From Saprospiraceae bacterium (GTDB taxonomy: Bacteria > Bacteroidota > Bacteroidia > Chitinophagales > Saprospiraceae): a DNA stretch of 64,000 bases. Positions within the stretch are counted from its first letter, which is position 1. Every line of letters starts with the position of its first letter. The notes under the pieces are model-generated. The model ran no database searches. It saw only the letters and a program-made list of their open reading frames with translations, and was not told the origin of the DNA. Location of the stretch: NCBI GenBank assembly GCA_016711125.1, contig JADJTQ010000010.1, positions 248,001 through 312,000 of the forward strand. The letters run 5' to 3'. Position numbers and translations under genes: made by a program. Shown here one piece after another: positions 29,395 through 39,478 of the stretch.

Positions 29395-29435
29395 ATACTT
29401 CAGCAATCAATTTGCTTATTTCAATAGCCTTGAAG
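29395..29435 (+). repeat. Degenerate end of the 200-bp MITE
   Basis: TTCAGCAATCAATTTGC and TATTTCAATAGCCT align with the right end of the MITE at 8100-8130 (TTCAGCATCAAATTGC, TATTTCAACAGCCT). The TAGGAGG terminus has been lost. Confidence 0.5.
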
Positions 29436-29440
29436 AATTA

Positions 29441-29543
29441 GAAAGAATCCTGGAGGGATTCAACATGAATTACTCCGGATGAAATCCGGAGAAATAAAGT
29501 ACAAATCATCCAACCACAGAGTGGTTGAACTTCGGAAACGAAG
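29441..29543. repeat. Third unit of the three-hairpin REP-like repeat
   Basis: Same order of hairpins as 28975-29155 (GAATCCTGGAGGGATTC, CTCCGGATGAAATCCGGAG, CCAACCACAGAGTGGTTG), immediately downstream of the leftward GH16 gene's 3' end. Confidence 0.7.
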
Positions 29544-29584
29544 TCATTTGACCAGCAATAATAAAATCATCTATCTGACATTCA

Positions 29585-30406
29585 CTATTTAAGTTGAGAC
29601 ACCCTCACCCAGTCAATGATCATTTGAACTGGAAGATCTCCAGGATCAACCTCTCCGACCCATGCACCACCGAGTTGCATATCTATCATCAAAAAAAATG
29701 GTTGATCAAAAGGCCATTGCGTCGGATCGACACCTTGCAATCGAGGATAAATAAAAGTTTCAATATCATTAATCGTAAATACCAGTTTGTCCGGATACCA
29801 TTTTAAACCATAGGTATTATAGGTTTCCGGATCAACTGGTGTCTTATTGTAGTACACCGGATTATCTTTCTGTTTTAATGCTAAGGTATAGTAAGAATGC
29901 ACCGTTTGATAGACTTGATTTTCGTAATTCAGATGCTCCATGATATCGATCTCGCCATTTCTGGGATAGGCTCCATATTTAGGTTGATCAGCCAACATCC
30001 AAATCGCAGGCCAAGCCCCCTTGGCATTTTCCAATTTTGCCCGGATCTCTACCTTTCCATATTGAAAAGCAAATTTATCCTGCGTGCTTATACCGCCGGT
30101 TAAATATCGACTTGTATCGATTGAACGATCTTTGTTAATGATACCGTTCAAATAGAGATTATCATTTTTAATGTCAAAGCAATCTTCATGCGATGACATA
30201 TAATTCCCCCAATCTGCCGTATTTCTTGGAATTTTACTCCACTTTGTTTCGTCCAGCATTTTATCTTTAAAAGGATCCTCCCAAACTAGTTTCCATTCTT
30301 CCTCACCTGATTTTGGATCTATGATGTCATGTGATGTGCGGCAAGAAGCGATCAGCAGCAAGATCACTGCTACCATAAGAATTTCTTTGAATGTAACCAT
30401 CTTCAT
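29585..30406 (-). CDS. GH16-family lipoprotein endo-beta-glucanase (laminarinase-like)
   Basis: 273 residues with a lipoprotein signal (VAVILLLIASC). One GH16 catalytic domain spans about 38-270. The catalytic motif GEIDIMEHL (E-x-D-x-x-E; nucleophile and acid/base glutamates) is near residue 155, preceded by GAWPAIWMLAD and the substrate-cleft segment FQYGKVEIRAKL. GH16_3-type enzymes cut beta-1,3 or mixed glucans. The anchored form suggests surface or periplasmic action. It is two bases from the GH95 gene upstream, so the two are co-transcribed. It is not a recent copy of the second GH16 at 43.7 kb (different lengths and loops). Confidence 0.88.
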   Translation of the reverse strand: MKMVTFKEILMVAVILLLIASCRTSHDIIDPKSGEEEWKLVWEDPFKDKMLDETKWSKIPRNTADWGNYMSSHEDCFDIKNDNLYLNGIINKDRSIDTSRYLTGGISTQDKFAFQYGKVEIRAKLENAKGAWPAIWMLADQPKYGAYPRNGEIDIMEHLNYENQVYQTVHSYYTLALKQKDNPVYYNKTPVDPETYNTYGLKWYPDKLVFTINDIETFIYPRLQGVDPTQWPFDQPFFLMIDMQLGGAWVGEVDPGDLPVQMIIDWVRVSQLK

Positions 30407-30408
30407 TT

Positions 30409-32705
30409 CTATTTGGATTTAAATTCAATTTCGTCCCCTCGCGTGGTCTGAAAATGCAGCACATTTTCCTGATCTATTTGATAAGCTTGCGAGCATTCGA
30501 AATCGTTATTCTTAAAAGGATTTTTTAATTTTAAAATACCACCTGAGGTTGATTTAATCTTGACCTGAGTAACCGACCCACCTTCTCTTTTTGCGGAAAC
30601 TAAAAAAGCTCCGACCGTACGAAGCTGCTGAAAACTGATATCCATCCAATCAGCGGGTACCGCTGGAAATATAAGAACTATACCCGTGTGACTTTGGATC
30701 AACATCTCCTGCAAGCCAGCCGCAAAAGCAAAATTGCCTTCCAGCGTAAATGGACGATAAGTGAAGTTACTATAACCTTTCCGGATTGATCACCGTTTAC
30801 ATGAAAACTATTGGGCAAGCAAAAACTAGTTGCAAAGATTTCCAATGCATTTTCTGCACCTTCTCCATCAAAAGCCCGGGCCTTTAGATTTGCTAACCAG
30901 CTAAAAGAATAGCCAACCCAACCGGCGGTTCCTATTTTTTCGAGGGTGGAAATGGTATTCGCGATAATTTTTTGCCCTGATGCTCCACCTGAAAAATCTA
31001 TCAGACCAAGGGGGTGATAGGCCATTTGATGTGAAAAATGCCGGTGAGATTCTTGATACGAAAGATCCGGTGTAATCATCAAACCACAGGTCCCATCTAT
31101 AGCCAACTCCGGCCACTCCGACAAAATGGATTTCCAAGTGGCAGCTTCTTCGGTTTGACCCAGCTCCACTGCCAACTCAGCCGCCTTTTCATATGTCCAC
31201 CGGATAAGGGCTAAATCAAAATTGGTGGTTTTTTCAAACCAGGCTTCCCGGCTATTATCATGAATTTCCGGACTGGAACTGATCGGCAATTTTCGTTTTC
31301 CTTCAGAGTCTTTTTCAGAAATATCTTCCAGAAAAACAGCAACCTCCTTAATCCAGGGATAGGCCTTTTCCTTAAGAAATTCGCGATCCATAATGTATTG
31401 CCAATGCAAATAGAAATGATGAGCCAACCATGCCGATACGGTAGGGCCAAAAGAATATTGAATCCAGCCTCCCATGGGCTCCCCAACCAATGTTGTCACT
31501 CCTGGTACATTGATACCCTTCGATTCAAAATACGTCCCGGTATAGTTTGCAAATGTTGCTCTGTATTTCCAGAGCCATTCAATAAAACCGGTTTCCTCTT
31601 CCAAATGATTGGCGCTATAGGCTGGCCAGTAACTTAGTTGTGTATTCAAATCATGGTGAAAATCACCTTTCCAGGGTGGCAGTTTTCCATTATCTGCCGT
31701 CCATACCGCCTGCAGCGAAATGGGTGGAGCCCCTACCCTCGCTGCGGATCAAACTTATACTGTTCGAGATACCACTGCTTTTGTAAAACTTTATTGGGAA
31801 CCTCTATACCAGATTTGCTCCAGAAAGTCTTCCACCAGGCCAAGTGTGAATTTCTTGAAACCTCTATGCCTACCTCTAAGTTCTTATCCACTACTTTCCT
31901 GGCTTCCAAAACCGGTTGTCCTTGTGCAAACATACTGATGCTCCAACATCCATCTACCACCTGAGACTGAAACTGCTGATCCACATGAACTTGATACCGA
32001 AAATCACCCCATCCCTGCTGGTTGTATGTCATTGCCTGCCCTTCATTAATCACCTTTCCTTGTGAATATCCCAGTCTCCTTAAATCTTGTCCAGTCGCGG
32101 GGTTTTCGGCAGCACTCTCATCGGTCACTTGATAAGCCGGAGGAATCAGATCGACGTCAAGTGGTGAGGTAAGACCTTCAAACCTATACCAGCCAACTGC
32201 ATCGGTAGCATGCACAAAAGTCTGTAGGCTCACACCAGACATCCATTGTATTTCGCAGACAGCGTCATGTACAAACAGGTGCACCGATTTAATTGGGCCC
32301 AGGCCGGAAATATCAAATTCCAACGCAGCTCCTGGAATTTTAGAGGGCGCGGGACTTTGGTCATAGGGCTCATCAAATCTTTTTTGTACGGGTATATAGT
32401 CATCCTTTTTCCATTGATTATAAACCCAGCTGTATTTCCACTCCGGTGTTTGTAAGTTCTCCATTGGCCGAAGGTCCCACAGTTCCGCCCGATCGAGCGA
32501 TAAACGAAGTTTTCCCTCTTTTTTCCATACCAGAGCTCCGATCATTCCATTGCGGGGGGATGCCTTCATCCCAGCTCCTGGGTAGTGAATCGTAATGAAG
32601 ATCAAAAGGAGATGGTCTAAAGTCGACCGGACTTTGATTTTTTTTGCTTGTCTGGCATGAGCAGATGAAGAATAATAATAGGATAATGGTAGGGGATAAA
32701 TTCAT
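30409..32705 (-). CDS. GH95-type glycosidase (alpha-fucosidase/galactosidase family), three frameshifts
   Basis: About 765 residues when three single-base losses are repaired: G6 run 32554-32559, about 31741-31748 and about 30775-30784. A lipoprotein signal (IILLLFFICSC) leads into the N-terminal beta domain. The bridging peptide NGMIGALVW is typical of GH95 (NGRLGAM-like). The restored middle reads GAPPISLQAVWTADNGKLPP then FHHDLNTQLSYWPAYSANHL, the (alpha/alpha)6 catalytic core, and a C-terminal beta domain follows (30409-30714). GH95 enzymes are inverting 1,2-alpha-L-fucosidases or alpha-L-galactosidases. The protein fits the family from end to end, which supports sequencing indels over decay. 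Neighbours are GH16 (co-transcribed) and GH116. Confidence 0.8.
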
Positions 32706-33287
32706 TGATTGATTTTCATCAGGCTTTTTGAATTATTAAGATAACTAATGTAGTGCTATTTTAAACTGGATCTTTTTTTATTGATTGTAAATCATATGTG
32801 TCCAAACGTTTTTGATTGAAATGGAATTTAGCTTGACAAATTTGTTTGTTCATTTTTTGCGTGCCCAATCCTTCGACTTTCGCTCAGGATCTAAATCAGT
32901 TTATCCCGAGCCTGTCGAGGGGAACTAAAAAAGGGCACCTTTCCTAAAGTGCTATGCTCTCGCTCAAGGCTTCAGCTCATAAAATGCTGCTTCTCCAATC
33001 AAAGGGCGGCAGTATATGGGATTTTACGCCGCTGCTCTGTTAATCATAATCTGGATTCTCTATGTTAATATGTGACCATTGTATTATTATGTCTTATTTT
33101 TCGGAGCTCATTGTCATTAGTTACGAGCCTAAAGGCTATTTCATAATCAATCTTCCTTTTAAGCTTTACGCCTTCAGCAGGACAAACTTTTTGCAAAAAA
33201 GGACTTATTTAAAATATTAAATTCTATTTTGGAAGCTAATCATTTATGTTCCTTCTTCAGTTGCCTATCCTTTCTTGAGTGCATAAA
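32706..33287. other. Intergenic region with a partial copy of the RT leader repeat
   Basis: Positions about 32797-33025 match the repeat at 48690-48870 and 63048-63230 (GTGTCCAAACG, TTTGTTTGTTCATTTTTTGC, AAGGGCACCTTTCCTAA) with several differences and one extra insert (about 32872-32918). No RT sequence accompanies it. No gene was seen in the rest. Confidence 0.65.
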
Positions 33288-35888
33288 TCATGAAATAAGA
33301 AATTCAATATTTTCGCTTTCACTGATTTTCTTGACCGGGCTAAAGTCTTTGACTCCCACCCCTTTTATAATAAACTGCTTTAATTCAATGGAACCAGATA
33401 AAACGGAGAACTTAACCTGGGTACCACCTACTCCTTCTTCTATGTTGCAAGATCCCCATGCCTGACCGTTTGACCAAAAATAATTACCAGGTTTTGAGGT
33501 AAATTGAATCGTGTTTTCAATACCCGAATAAAAGAATTCACTTTCTGCCAGCAGCGCACCCCAAGATGCCATCGCCCGGGCATAATGATGACCACATTCG
33601 GCCTCATCAAATGGGTTTCTTTTTTTACCATCATACCGGTTTCGGATATTTTCGATGGTCTGCAAACCCTCTTTTTCCATTCCTTCATAAAGCATACCTA
33701 TCGCAGCGGTATATTCGAAACCCGTCATCACTTCAGCCCAATACGGAAACGGAATTTTTGGTCTCCCTCCCTTAGGCCAACTTGCCATTAATAGTGCTTT
33801 TTCATCACCGATGGCATAAGAGCGCATATTATTAAAATGATCAAACATGTCATTCTTTTTATTGTATTTAAGAATGCTCTGCAAGGTTGTTTTTACATGT
33901 TCTTCCTTCACCAAATATCCCAGATTTAAGACATGAGCCATATATTGTCCGACTAGCTGATCAACCAAACAACCAGTGGCCAATTGATAATCCGGATCAT
34001 CCAGATTATCTGTGCCCATCCCTGCCATTAAACTTGGGGCAATTGCATCCTTTTTTTCTGGCACTACTATTTTTTGAATATAGTACTCGCCATTAAATAG
34101 ATGCTCATCCGTCCACTTTGAACCGAAATTAAATAGCCGTTCACATTTTTGAGAGAATGCCTGATCTTTCATCGCCTGAGCCATTTTCAAACCCGCCTTA
34201 AGGGCACCTAAATACCATATCTGCATTTGTGGATTGGGGCCAAAATATTCCACATCCATGGTATTATGTTGCACACCTTCCATGACCCCGTCCTGGTCAG
34301 CGTCCCATCCGCCCAGAATCCAGGCAAAGGCCAGAGCTGCTTTTACTTTTTCCCAATGCTTTTCCAAAAAATGATGATCGCCCGATAATTGCCAATCCCG
34401 GTAAAATTTCATAATCGTGCCCATCTGACCATCCGCAGCGGCAGGGGGTGCATCTTGCGCTCGATCCAATGGTAACATGGTCCTAAAACTCATACGCCCG
34501 GCATCATTGGTAGCATATCCGAACTCCACCTCTCGCATGGTTCGAGCCAAATCAGAAAAAAGAAAAGCCGTCGCTTGTTCATAATTCCAGACATGGGTAC
34601 AAGAGCCAAAGCATGAACCAAAACGATCCATGACCCCTTCCCAACCAAACATTTTACCATCTTCTATTCTGAATACAGTTTGAGATCTCAATGTGCTGAT
34701 ATTGAATAATGCCGCTTCCTTAACCACATCGGAATAGCTACTATTCACCAGGGTGTTGACAAAAGTCAAGGTTTTCTCAGTGAGCTGCGGAAGTCGCTGG
34801 AATTCTTTTTCAATAACCTGCCAGGCATCAGCATATTGGGTGGTATAGTAGTTGCCGACTTTGGTCTTCGCCCAGGCAAAACGATTGGGAAAATGCCAGG
34901 TGATATAAAATATGAAGCTTTTCTTTTCTCCTGGGAGTATGGTTTTTTGCAGGGCAAGGGAAGCCATAGGGTCATCATCCACCTGATTCACTTTTTCGGT
35001 TAAAAGGCCATCTTCGCTAAAATCATCCCAAAAATCAAGCAGTGCATTCCCCCAAGCATTGTTGGAGGAGCTGGTTCTATAGGTCACTTTACCGTCGCCG
35101 GACCGCGGGGTAGATAGAGCTATCGTGCCCCAAGCAGCATCATCTTTGGGCACATGGTTTGAGTACATGTAGATCCCTTCAATTGAATTTGCAGTCCTGA
35201 ATTCATTGACGTTTTCATTGGCTCCAACCGGAATAAAATCGCCCTTCCAATCTGAAGTGTGTTGACTTCCATCCTTACCAATAAAATTTCTAATATTTCC
35301 AGAAATTGAAACCTGGACATCGACCTCACTTAAATTTTCGACCTCATATTCAAGTATGGCAATGGGGATACCCGAAGCATCGGCGTCGCCCGGGACCAAA
35401 GGATTGTATGCTACCAATCGAACCGTGACGGGCATGTCTTCATCAGAGAGATTGACAATGCCAAAGGGATAAGAAGAGTCAAAGGATGCGTTTTTAAATC
35501 GAGGAAGGCCATGATGATTCACACTGCGTCCTTCGTAATGCTGATACTCGGCATAGTCTATGGGGCCAAGAAGGGCTTTCGTTTGAGCGGTGGCATTTTT
35601 CTTCTTGGTGTAGATGGCAAAAAAAGGAGCATCGTTTCCGGTAGTTACAGTGCTAAATCCTTTAGCCGGAACGTTCATAATTTCCCAGTCCCGTAGTTCA
35701 CCTCTTCCGCCAATTGAGACTGTGCCCGTACCAATACCGCCAATCGGCAAAGCAATTCGATAAAGGTGATCACTATCGTAATGTTTCAAAACAGAAAGTC
35801 GATCACTGATGCCTGCGCTCTGAGCTCGCACATCAAAAGACATCAAGAAAGGTATTATCAAAAGGATTACCAGGTTATAGAATTTCAT
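33288..35888 (-). CDS. GH116-family glycoside hydrolase (GBA2-like beta-glucosidase/glucosylceramidase)
   Basis: 866 residues, signal peptide (LVILLIIPFLMSFDVRAQ) then an N-terminal beta-sandwich (about 40-390) and a C-terminal (alpha/alpha)6 catalytic domain (about 410-830). Family hallmarks are IALPIGGIGTGTVSIGGRG near 45, SYPFGIVNLSDEDMPV near 140, SCTHVWNYEQATAFL near 437 (with the nucleophile Glu) and HNTMDVEYFGPNPQMQ near 550 (with the acid/base Asp). Human GBA2 removes glucose from glucosylceramide; bacterial relatives are beta-glucosidases or beta-xylosidases. It is export-tagged and intact, one of the few long genes here without an indel. It lies upstream of the GH95/GH16 pair on the same strand, but 580 bp of repeat separates them, so co-transcription is doubtful. 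Confidence 0.9.
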   Translation of the reverse strand: MKFYNLVILLIIPFLMSFDVRAQSAGISDRLSVLKHYDSDHLYRIALPIGGIGTGTVSIGGRGELRDWEIMNVPAKGFSTVTTGNDAPFFAIYTKKKNATAQTKALLGPIDYAEYQHYEGRSVNHHGLPRFKNASFDSSYPFGIVNLSDEDMPVTVRLVAYNPLVPGDADASGIPIAILEYEVENLSEVDVQVSISGNIRNFIGKDGSQHTSDWKGDFIPVGANENVNEFRTANSIEGIYMYSNHVPKDDAAWGTIALSTPRSGDGKVTYRTSSSNNAWGNALLDFWDDFSEDGLLTEKVNQVDDDPMASLALQKTILPGEKKSFIFYITWHFPNRFAWAKTKVGNYYTTQYADAWQVIEKEFQRLPQLTEKTLTFVNTLVNSSYSDVVKEAALFNISTLRSQTVFRIEDGKMFGWEGVMDRFGSCFGSCTHVWNYEQATAFLFSDLARTMREVEFGYATNDAGRMSFRTMLPLDRAQDAPPAAADGQMGTIMKFYRDWQLSGDHHFLEKHWEKVKAALAFAWILGGWDADQDGVMEGVQHNTMDVEYFGPNPQMQIWYLGALKAGLKMAQAMKDQAFSQKCERLFNFGSKWTDEHLFNGEYYIQKIVVPEKKDAIAPSLMAGMGTDNLDDPDYQLATGCLVDQLVGQYMAHVLNLGYLVKEEHVKTTLQSILKYNKKNDMFDHFNNMRSYAIGDEKALLMASWPKGGRPKIPFPYWAEVMTGFEYTAAIGMLYEGMEKEGLQTIENIRNRYDGKKRNPFDEAECGHHYARAMASWGALLAESEFFYSGIENTIQFTSKPGNYFWSNGQAWGSCNIEEGVGGTQVKFSVLSGSIELKQFIIKGVGVKDFSPVKKISESENIEFLIS

Positions 35889-36228
35889 GATTCAGTTTCT
35901 TATCGTCAATGTAAACTTATCTTCAATCAATCAATATACAATCTTGCATCCACTCTGATAATTTCAGGGTCTATGAAGTGTGCGTGACAAATCTCCCTCT
36001 AGTAACGGATTGGAACAGCCTTGGACGATCCCCCAATTGATTTTCTTGGTCAAGAATCATAGATCCGAGGAGAAAAGAATTCGAACAAGCTTGCTGAGAT
36101 ATAATGGACGGACCTTAAAAAACAAATTGTAAGACAGAGTGGCAAAAAACTGACAAGCATAGGCAAAACGAAATAAGAACGACGAGAGCAGCGACATATC
36201 AAAGACCTTCAAGGAAGGTCTAGGGAAC
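35889..36228. other. Intergenic, no gene recognised
   Basis: Spans the GH116 promoter side. I could not place a consensus promoter with confidence. No ORF was supported. Confidence 0.4.
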
Positions 36229-36422
36229 GGCCTTCGGCATTTTAGGCGAAATGGACGAAAAATCCGTTAGAAACAAAATGGTGTTTGAGCTGATCGGAAC
36301 GATCAAAGCAAGCAGGAAAACAAAGTAATCTGGGACAAATCGCCATGGTAGGAAGACCAAAGCGAGTTTCATTTTGTTTAGGATTTTTCGGTTATTTCGT
36401 CGTTAAGAAATGCCGAAAGCCT
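36229..36422. repeat. 194-bp imperfect inverted-repeat element
   Basis: The left arm reads GGCCTTCGGCATTT, CGAAAAATCC and AACAAAATG in order. The right arm reads the reverse complements CATTTTGTT, GGATTTTTCG and AAATGCCGAAAGCC. The arms are about 60-80 bp with small interruptions and would fold into one long hairpin. There is no ORF. It looks like a MITE. The following 36423-36470 has its own short stem (GGTTCTTTTGG/CCAAAAGAAC). Confidence 0.65.
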
Positions 36423-36663
36423 TGACTTTTTGGTTCTTTTGGGTCAAGCCAAAAGAACAAACAAATAATATCCTATTTTTTCCATGGTTTTTACATTAGG
36501 GAAATATGTCATACACACGTCTATGAATTTCAACATCTCCATTGTAGTTAGCTTGGTGTGATCGCCTGCTAACAAGCATGCTTTCCAGCATGGAAGTTGG
36601 AAAAGAAAACCATTGGCTATATTCGTTCTTCAGGTCATTTCCCAATATCTAATAATTGAAACT

Positions 36664-37945
36664 ATGCAAAAGACTACGCAGTTCAAATGGGCAGCTCCAA
36701 TCTTCGTTTTGGCCCGGAGTAACCAGAGAAGTAGGCATGGACCTGGTCGACATGGGTATCAAGCGAGTGCTCCTGATGACCGACAAAAATCTGGTGGATT
36801 TACCCCCGGTGCAAACCGCTTTGGATGCGCTGAAAAAAGCCGGAATCGACTATGATGTATTTTCTGAGGTACGGGTGGAGCCAACCGACATATCTTTCAA
36901 AGCTGCGATTGATGTTGCCACACAGGGAAAATATGAGGCTTATGTGGCGGTGGGTGGAGGATCAACCATTGATACAGCCAAGGCCGCCAACTTATATGCT
37001 ACTTATCCAGATGATTTTCTGGCCTATGTCAATGCTCCGATTGGTCAGAGCAAGCCCGTACCCGGACCGGTGAAGCCACTGATCGCCATCCCAACTACAG
37101 CGGGCACCGGTAGTGAGACCACTGGAGTTGCCATCTTTGATCTCACCGACCGGCATGTTAAAACCGGAATCGCTCATCGACATTTGAAGCCTACTTTGGG
37201 CCTGATCGATCCCGACAACACAAAGACGATGCCACCTGTCGTCGCCGCAGCCTCCGGCTTGGATGTGTTATGTCATGCCTTAGAATCGTATACCGCGATT
37301 CCCTTTAATGAACGTCCACTGCCCGAGCGGCCGCTATTGAGACCGGCCTATCAAGGCAGTAATCCCATTAGTGATGTCTGGGCCCTACGGGCCATTGAAC
37401 TGACCTCCAAATATATCGAGCGAGCTTACCGGGATCCCGATGACATAGAGGCCCGGTCCAATATGATTCTGGCCTCCAGCATGGCGGGTATGGGCTTTGG
37501 AAATGCGGGTGTGCATCTTTGCCATGGCATGTCGTATCCGGTCTCGGGCATGGTGCGTAACTACCGGCCGGAGGGTTTAAAAACAGATTATGCCATAGTG
37601 CCCCATGGTATGTCAGTCATACTCAACGCCCCGGCGGTCTTTCGATTTACGGCAATGGCTTGTCCGGATCGTCATTTAGAAGCAGCCAGATTGCTGGGAG
37701 CCTCCATTTCTAATACCTCATACAGCGCTGAGGAAGCCGGTCATTTACTGGCCTCTGAGATTGTCAGATTGATGAAAGCACTAGATATTCCAAATGGTCT
37801 GTCAGCCATTGGTTTTACCAAAGAAGATATTCCCGCTTTAGTGAAGGGTACTTTACCCCAACACCGGGTGACCAAGCTTTCGCCACGACCGGCATCGGCG
37901 GAAGACCTGGCGTTGCTATTTGATGATTCTATGAGAGCTTGGTGA
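36664..37945 (+). CDS. Iron-containing alcohol dehydrogenase, ADHFE1/HOT-like (two N-terminal indels)
   Basis: About 428 residues starting at ATG 36664 once one A (36685-36687) and one base at 36711-36715 are restored. The N-terminus then reads MQKTTQFKMGSSNLRFGPGV, which fits the family. From VTREVGMDLVDMGIK onward the frame is clean. The body shows the NAD-binding AVGGGSTIDTAKAA, IPTTAGTGSETTGVAIFD and iron-binding histidines in DVLCHALESYT and GVHLCHGMSYPVSG. Relatives include hydroxyacid-oxoacid transhydrogenase, which oxidises 4-hydroxybutyrate with 2-oxoglutarate. The real substrate is uncertain. No signal peptide, so it is cytoplasmic. A decayed second copy lies at 42.3-43.4 kb. Confidence 0.8.
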
Positions 37946-38120
37946 GACCAAAGGAAAAGATGAAACACAATTTTCAACGGACAAAACAACACCCGGCAAA
38001 AAGGAATTTCTCATAAATTTGAAAGAAGAAGACATGCCAGCTTAATTAAAGAACATTAACCATTTTGACAAAGAAACAACCCGAATAACCACCAGGTTAG
38101 CGGATTCATTCCCAGCAACT

Positions 38121-39433
38121 ATGGAAGCAATCGAATCGAACTCCCTTTTTACCCGACGTGAAATGCTGGGAATGGCCAGTGCGGCCGGTTTGACGGCTTT
38201 GATCGGTGTCGCAGCCGGGGCTATTCCGCAGCAATCGCAAAAAAAGGTGCGGATCGCCTGTCTGACTACCTATTGGGCTGCTCCAAGATCCCATGCCGAC
38301 TGGATAATCACCAAACTGTTAGACGGTTATTGGTGGCAGGGCGCCTACACGCCTTCGCGGGTGGAAGTGGTGTCTGTGTACATCCATCAGCTTGAAGAAA
38401 GCGGACTCGGGCAGAAAATTTGTCAATCGAAAGGTATTCCGATCTTTAATACCGTGGGTGAAGCCGTTACCCTGGGCGCAGAGGACCTTGCGGTAGACGG
38501 TGTAGTCATCGTCGGAGAACACGGGAACTATCCAACCGATCTCCAAGGGCACTGGCTCTTGCCGCGCTGGTGGATATATAATCAGGTTGTCCGGGTTTTC
38601 GAGCGGAGCAAACGCTCGGTACCGGTCTTTAACGACAAACACCTTTCCTATAATTGGGATGATGCCAAGTGGATGTTTGACAAATCCCGTGAGTTGAACT
38701 TTCCATTGACCGGGGGTTCATCCATACCGGTCTACTACCGCAAGCCCGAGATAGAACTTCCCATTGATACACCCATAAAGCATTCGATCGTGCTGGGGGG
38801 CACTGCTGATGAGGAGCCATTTTCCATGCTATTGACGTACTTCAAGCCTTCGTAGAACGCCGCAAGGGTGGTGAAACAGGGGTCAGGTCGGTACAGTCCT
38901 TCCGTGGACCTGAAATGTGGACATGGGTCGAAAGCAATCCCTGGGCCAGCAAGCTGCTTGATTCAGTGGCGAAAAGTTTTGATCTTAAATCTGGGCATTT
39001 TCAGCAGAACCCCGAGACCAACATGTGTGTCGTGGAGTATAATGATGGAACGAAAGCAGCTGTCATTGGTGGCCGGGGTGTGGGTTGGACCTACGCCGGA
39101 GAAATCGAAGGGCGTGAAGAACCGACGATCATCTCGATGCTGGATTGGCCGGGCCCTTTTGACCAGTACCACGCTTCGAATGCCCAGCCGCACTGGATAA
39201 CTGAGATGATGGTGACCAAGGAAGAACCATTCAACGCAGAGCGGCTGCTGCTGTCAACTGGAATTGTAAATCACTACATGGAATCCAACTGGGAGAACGG
39301 CCGTTATTCGCCCGTAGGTCGCCGTATCGAAACGCCGGTGCTGAATATGAAATACCACACAACGCGGGGAGCGCAATTCAACACGGGAGAGCGGCCACCG
39401 AGCCGTCCTTATATTCGGGGCTTTGATGAATAG
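38121..39433 (+). CDS. Tat-exported conserved protein of unknown function (one frameshift)
   Basis: About 438 residues after restoring a T in the run 38820-38823. It has a Tat signal (TRREMLGMASAAGLTALIG). The body starts KVRIACLTTYWAAPRSHADW, and the restored junction reads EEPFFHAIDVLQAFVERRKG. It continues through GGRGVGWTYAGEIEG to a C-terminus with NHYMESNWENGRYSPVGRR. The fold resembles a Rossmann-like Gfo/Idh relative (VDGVVIVGEHGNYP) but a classic dinucleotide motif is missing, so I do not assign a reaction. It lies between the alcohol dehydrogenase and the M19 dipeptidase, all rightward, with 175 and 45 bp gaps. The last two may be one unit. Confidence 0.65.
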
Positions 39434-39478
39434 CAAAGGGACATGGGATGATCAAATGAATTTAAAACCAATAGACGT

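Noticed and set aside
29441..29543. Possible CRISPR array
   Set aside because: The repeats are palindromic hairpins of about 90 bp without regularly spaced unique spacers, and no cas gene is nearby.
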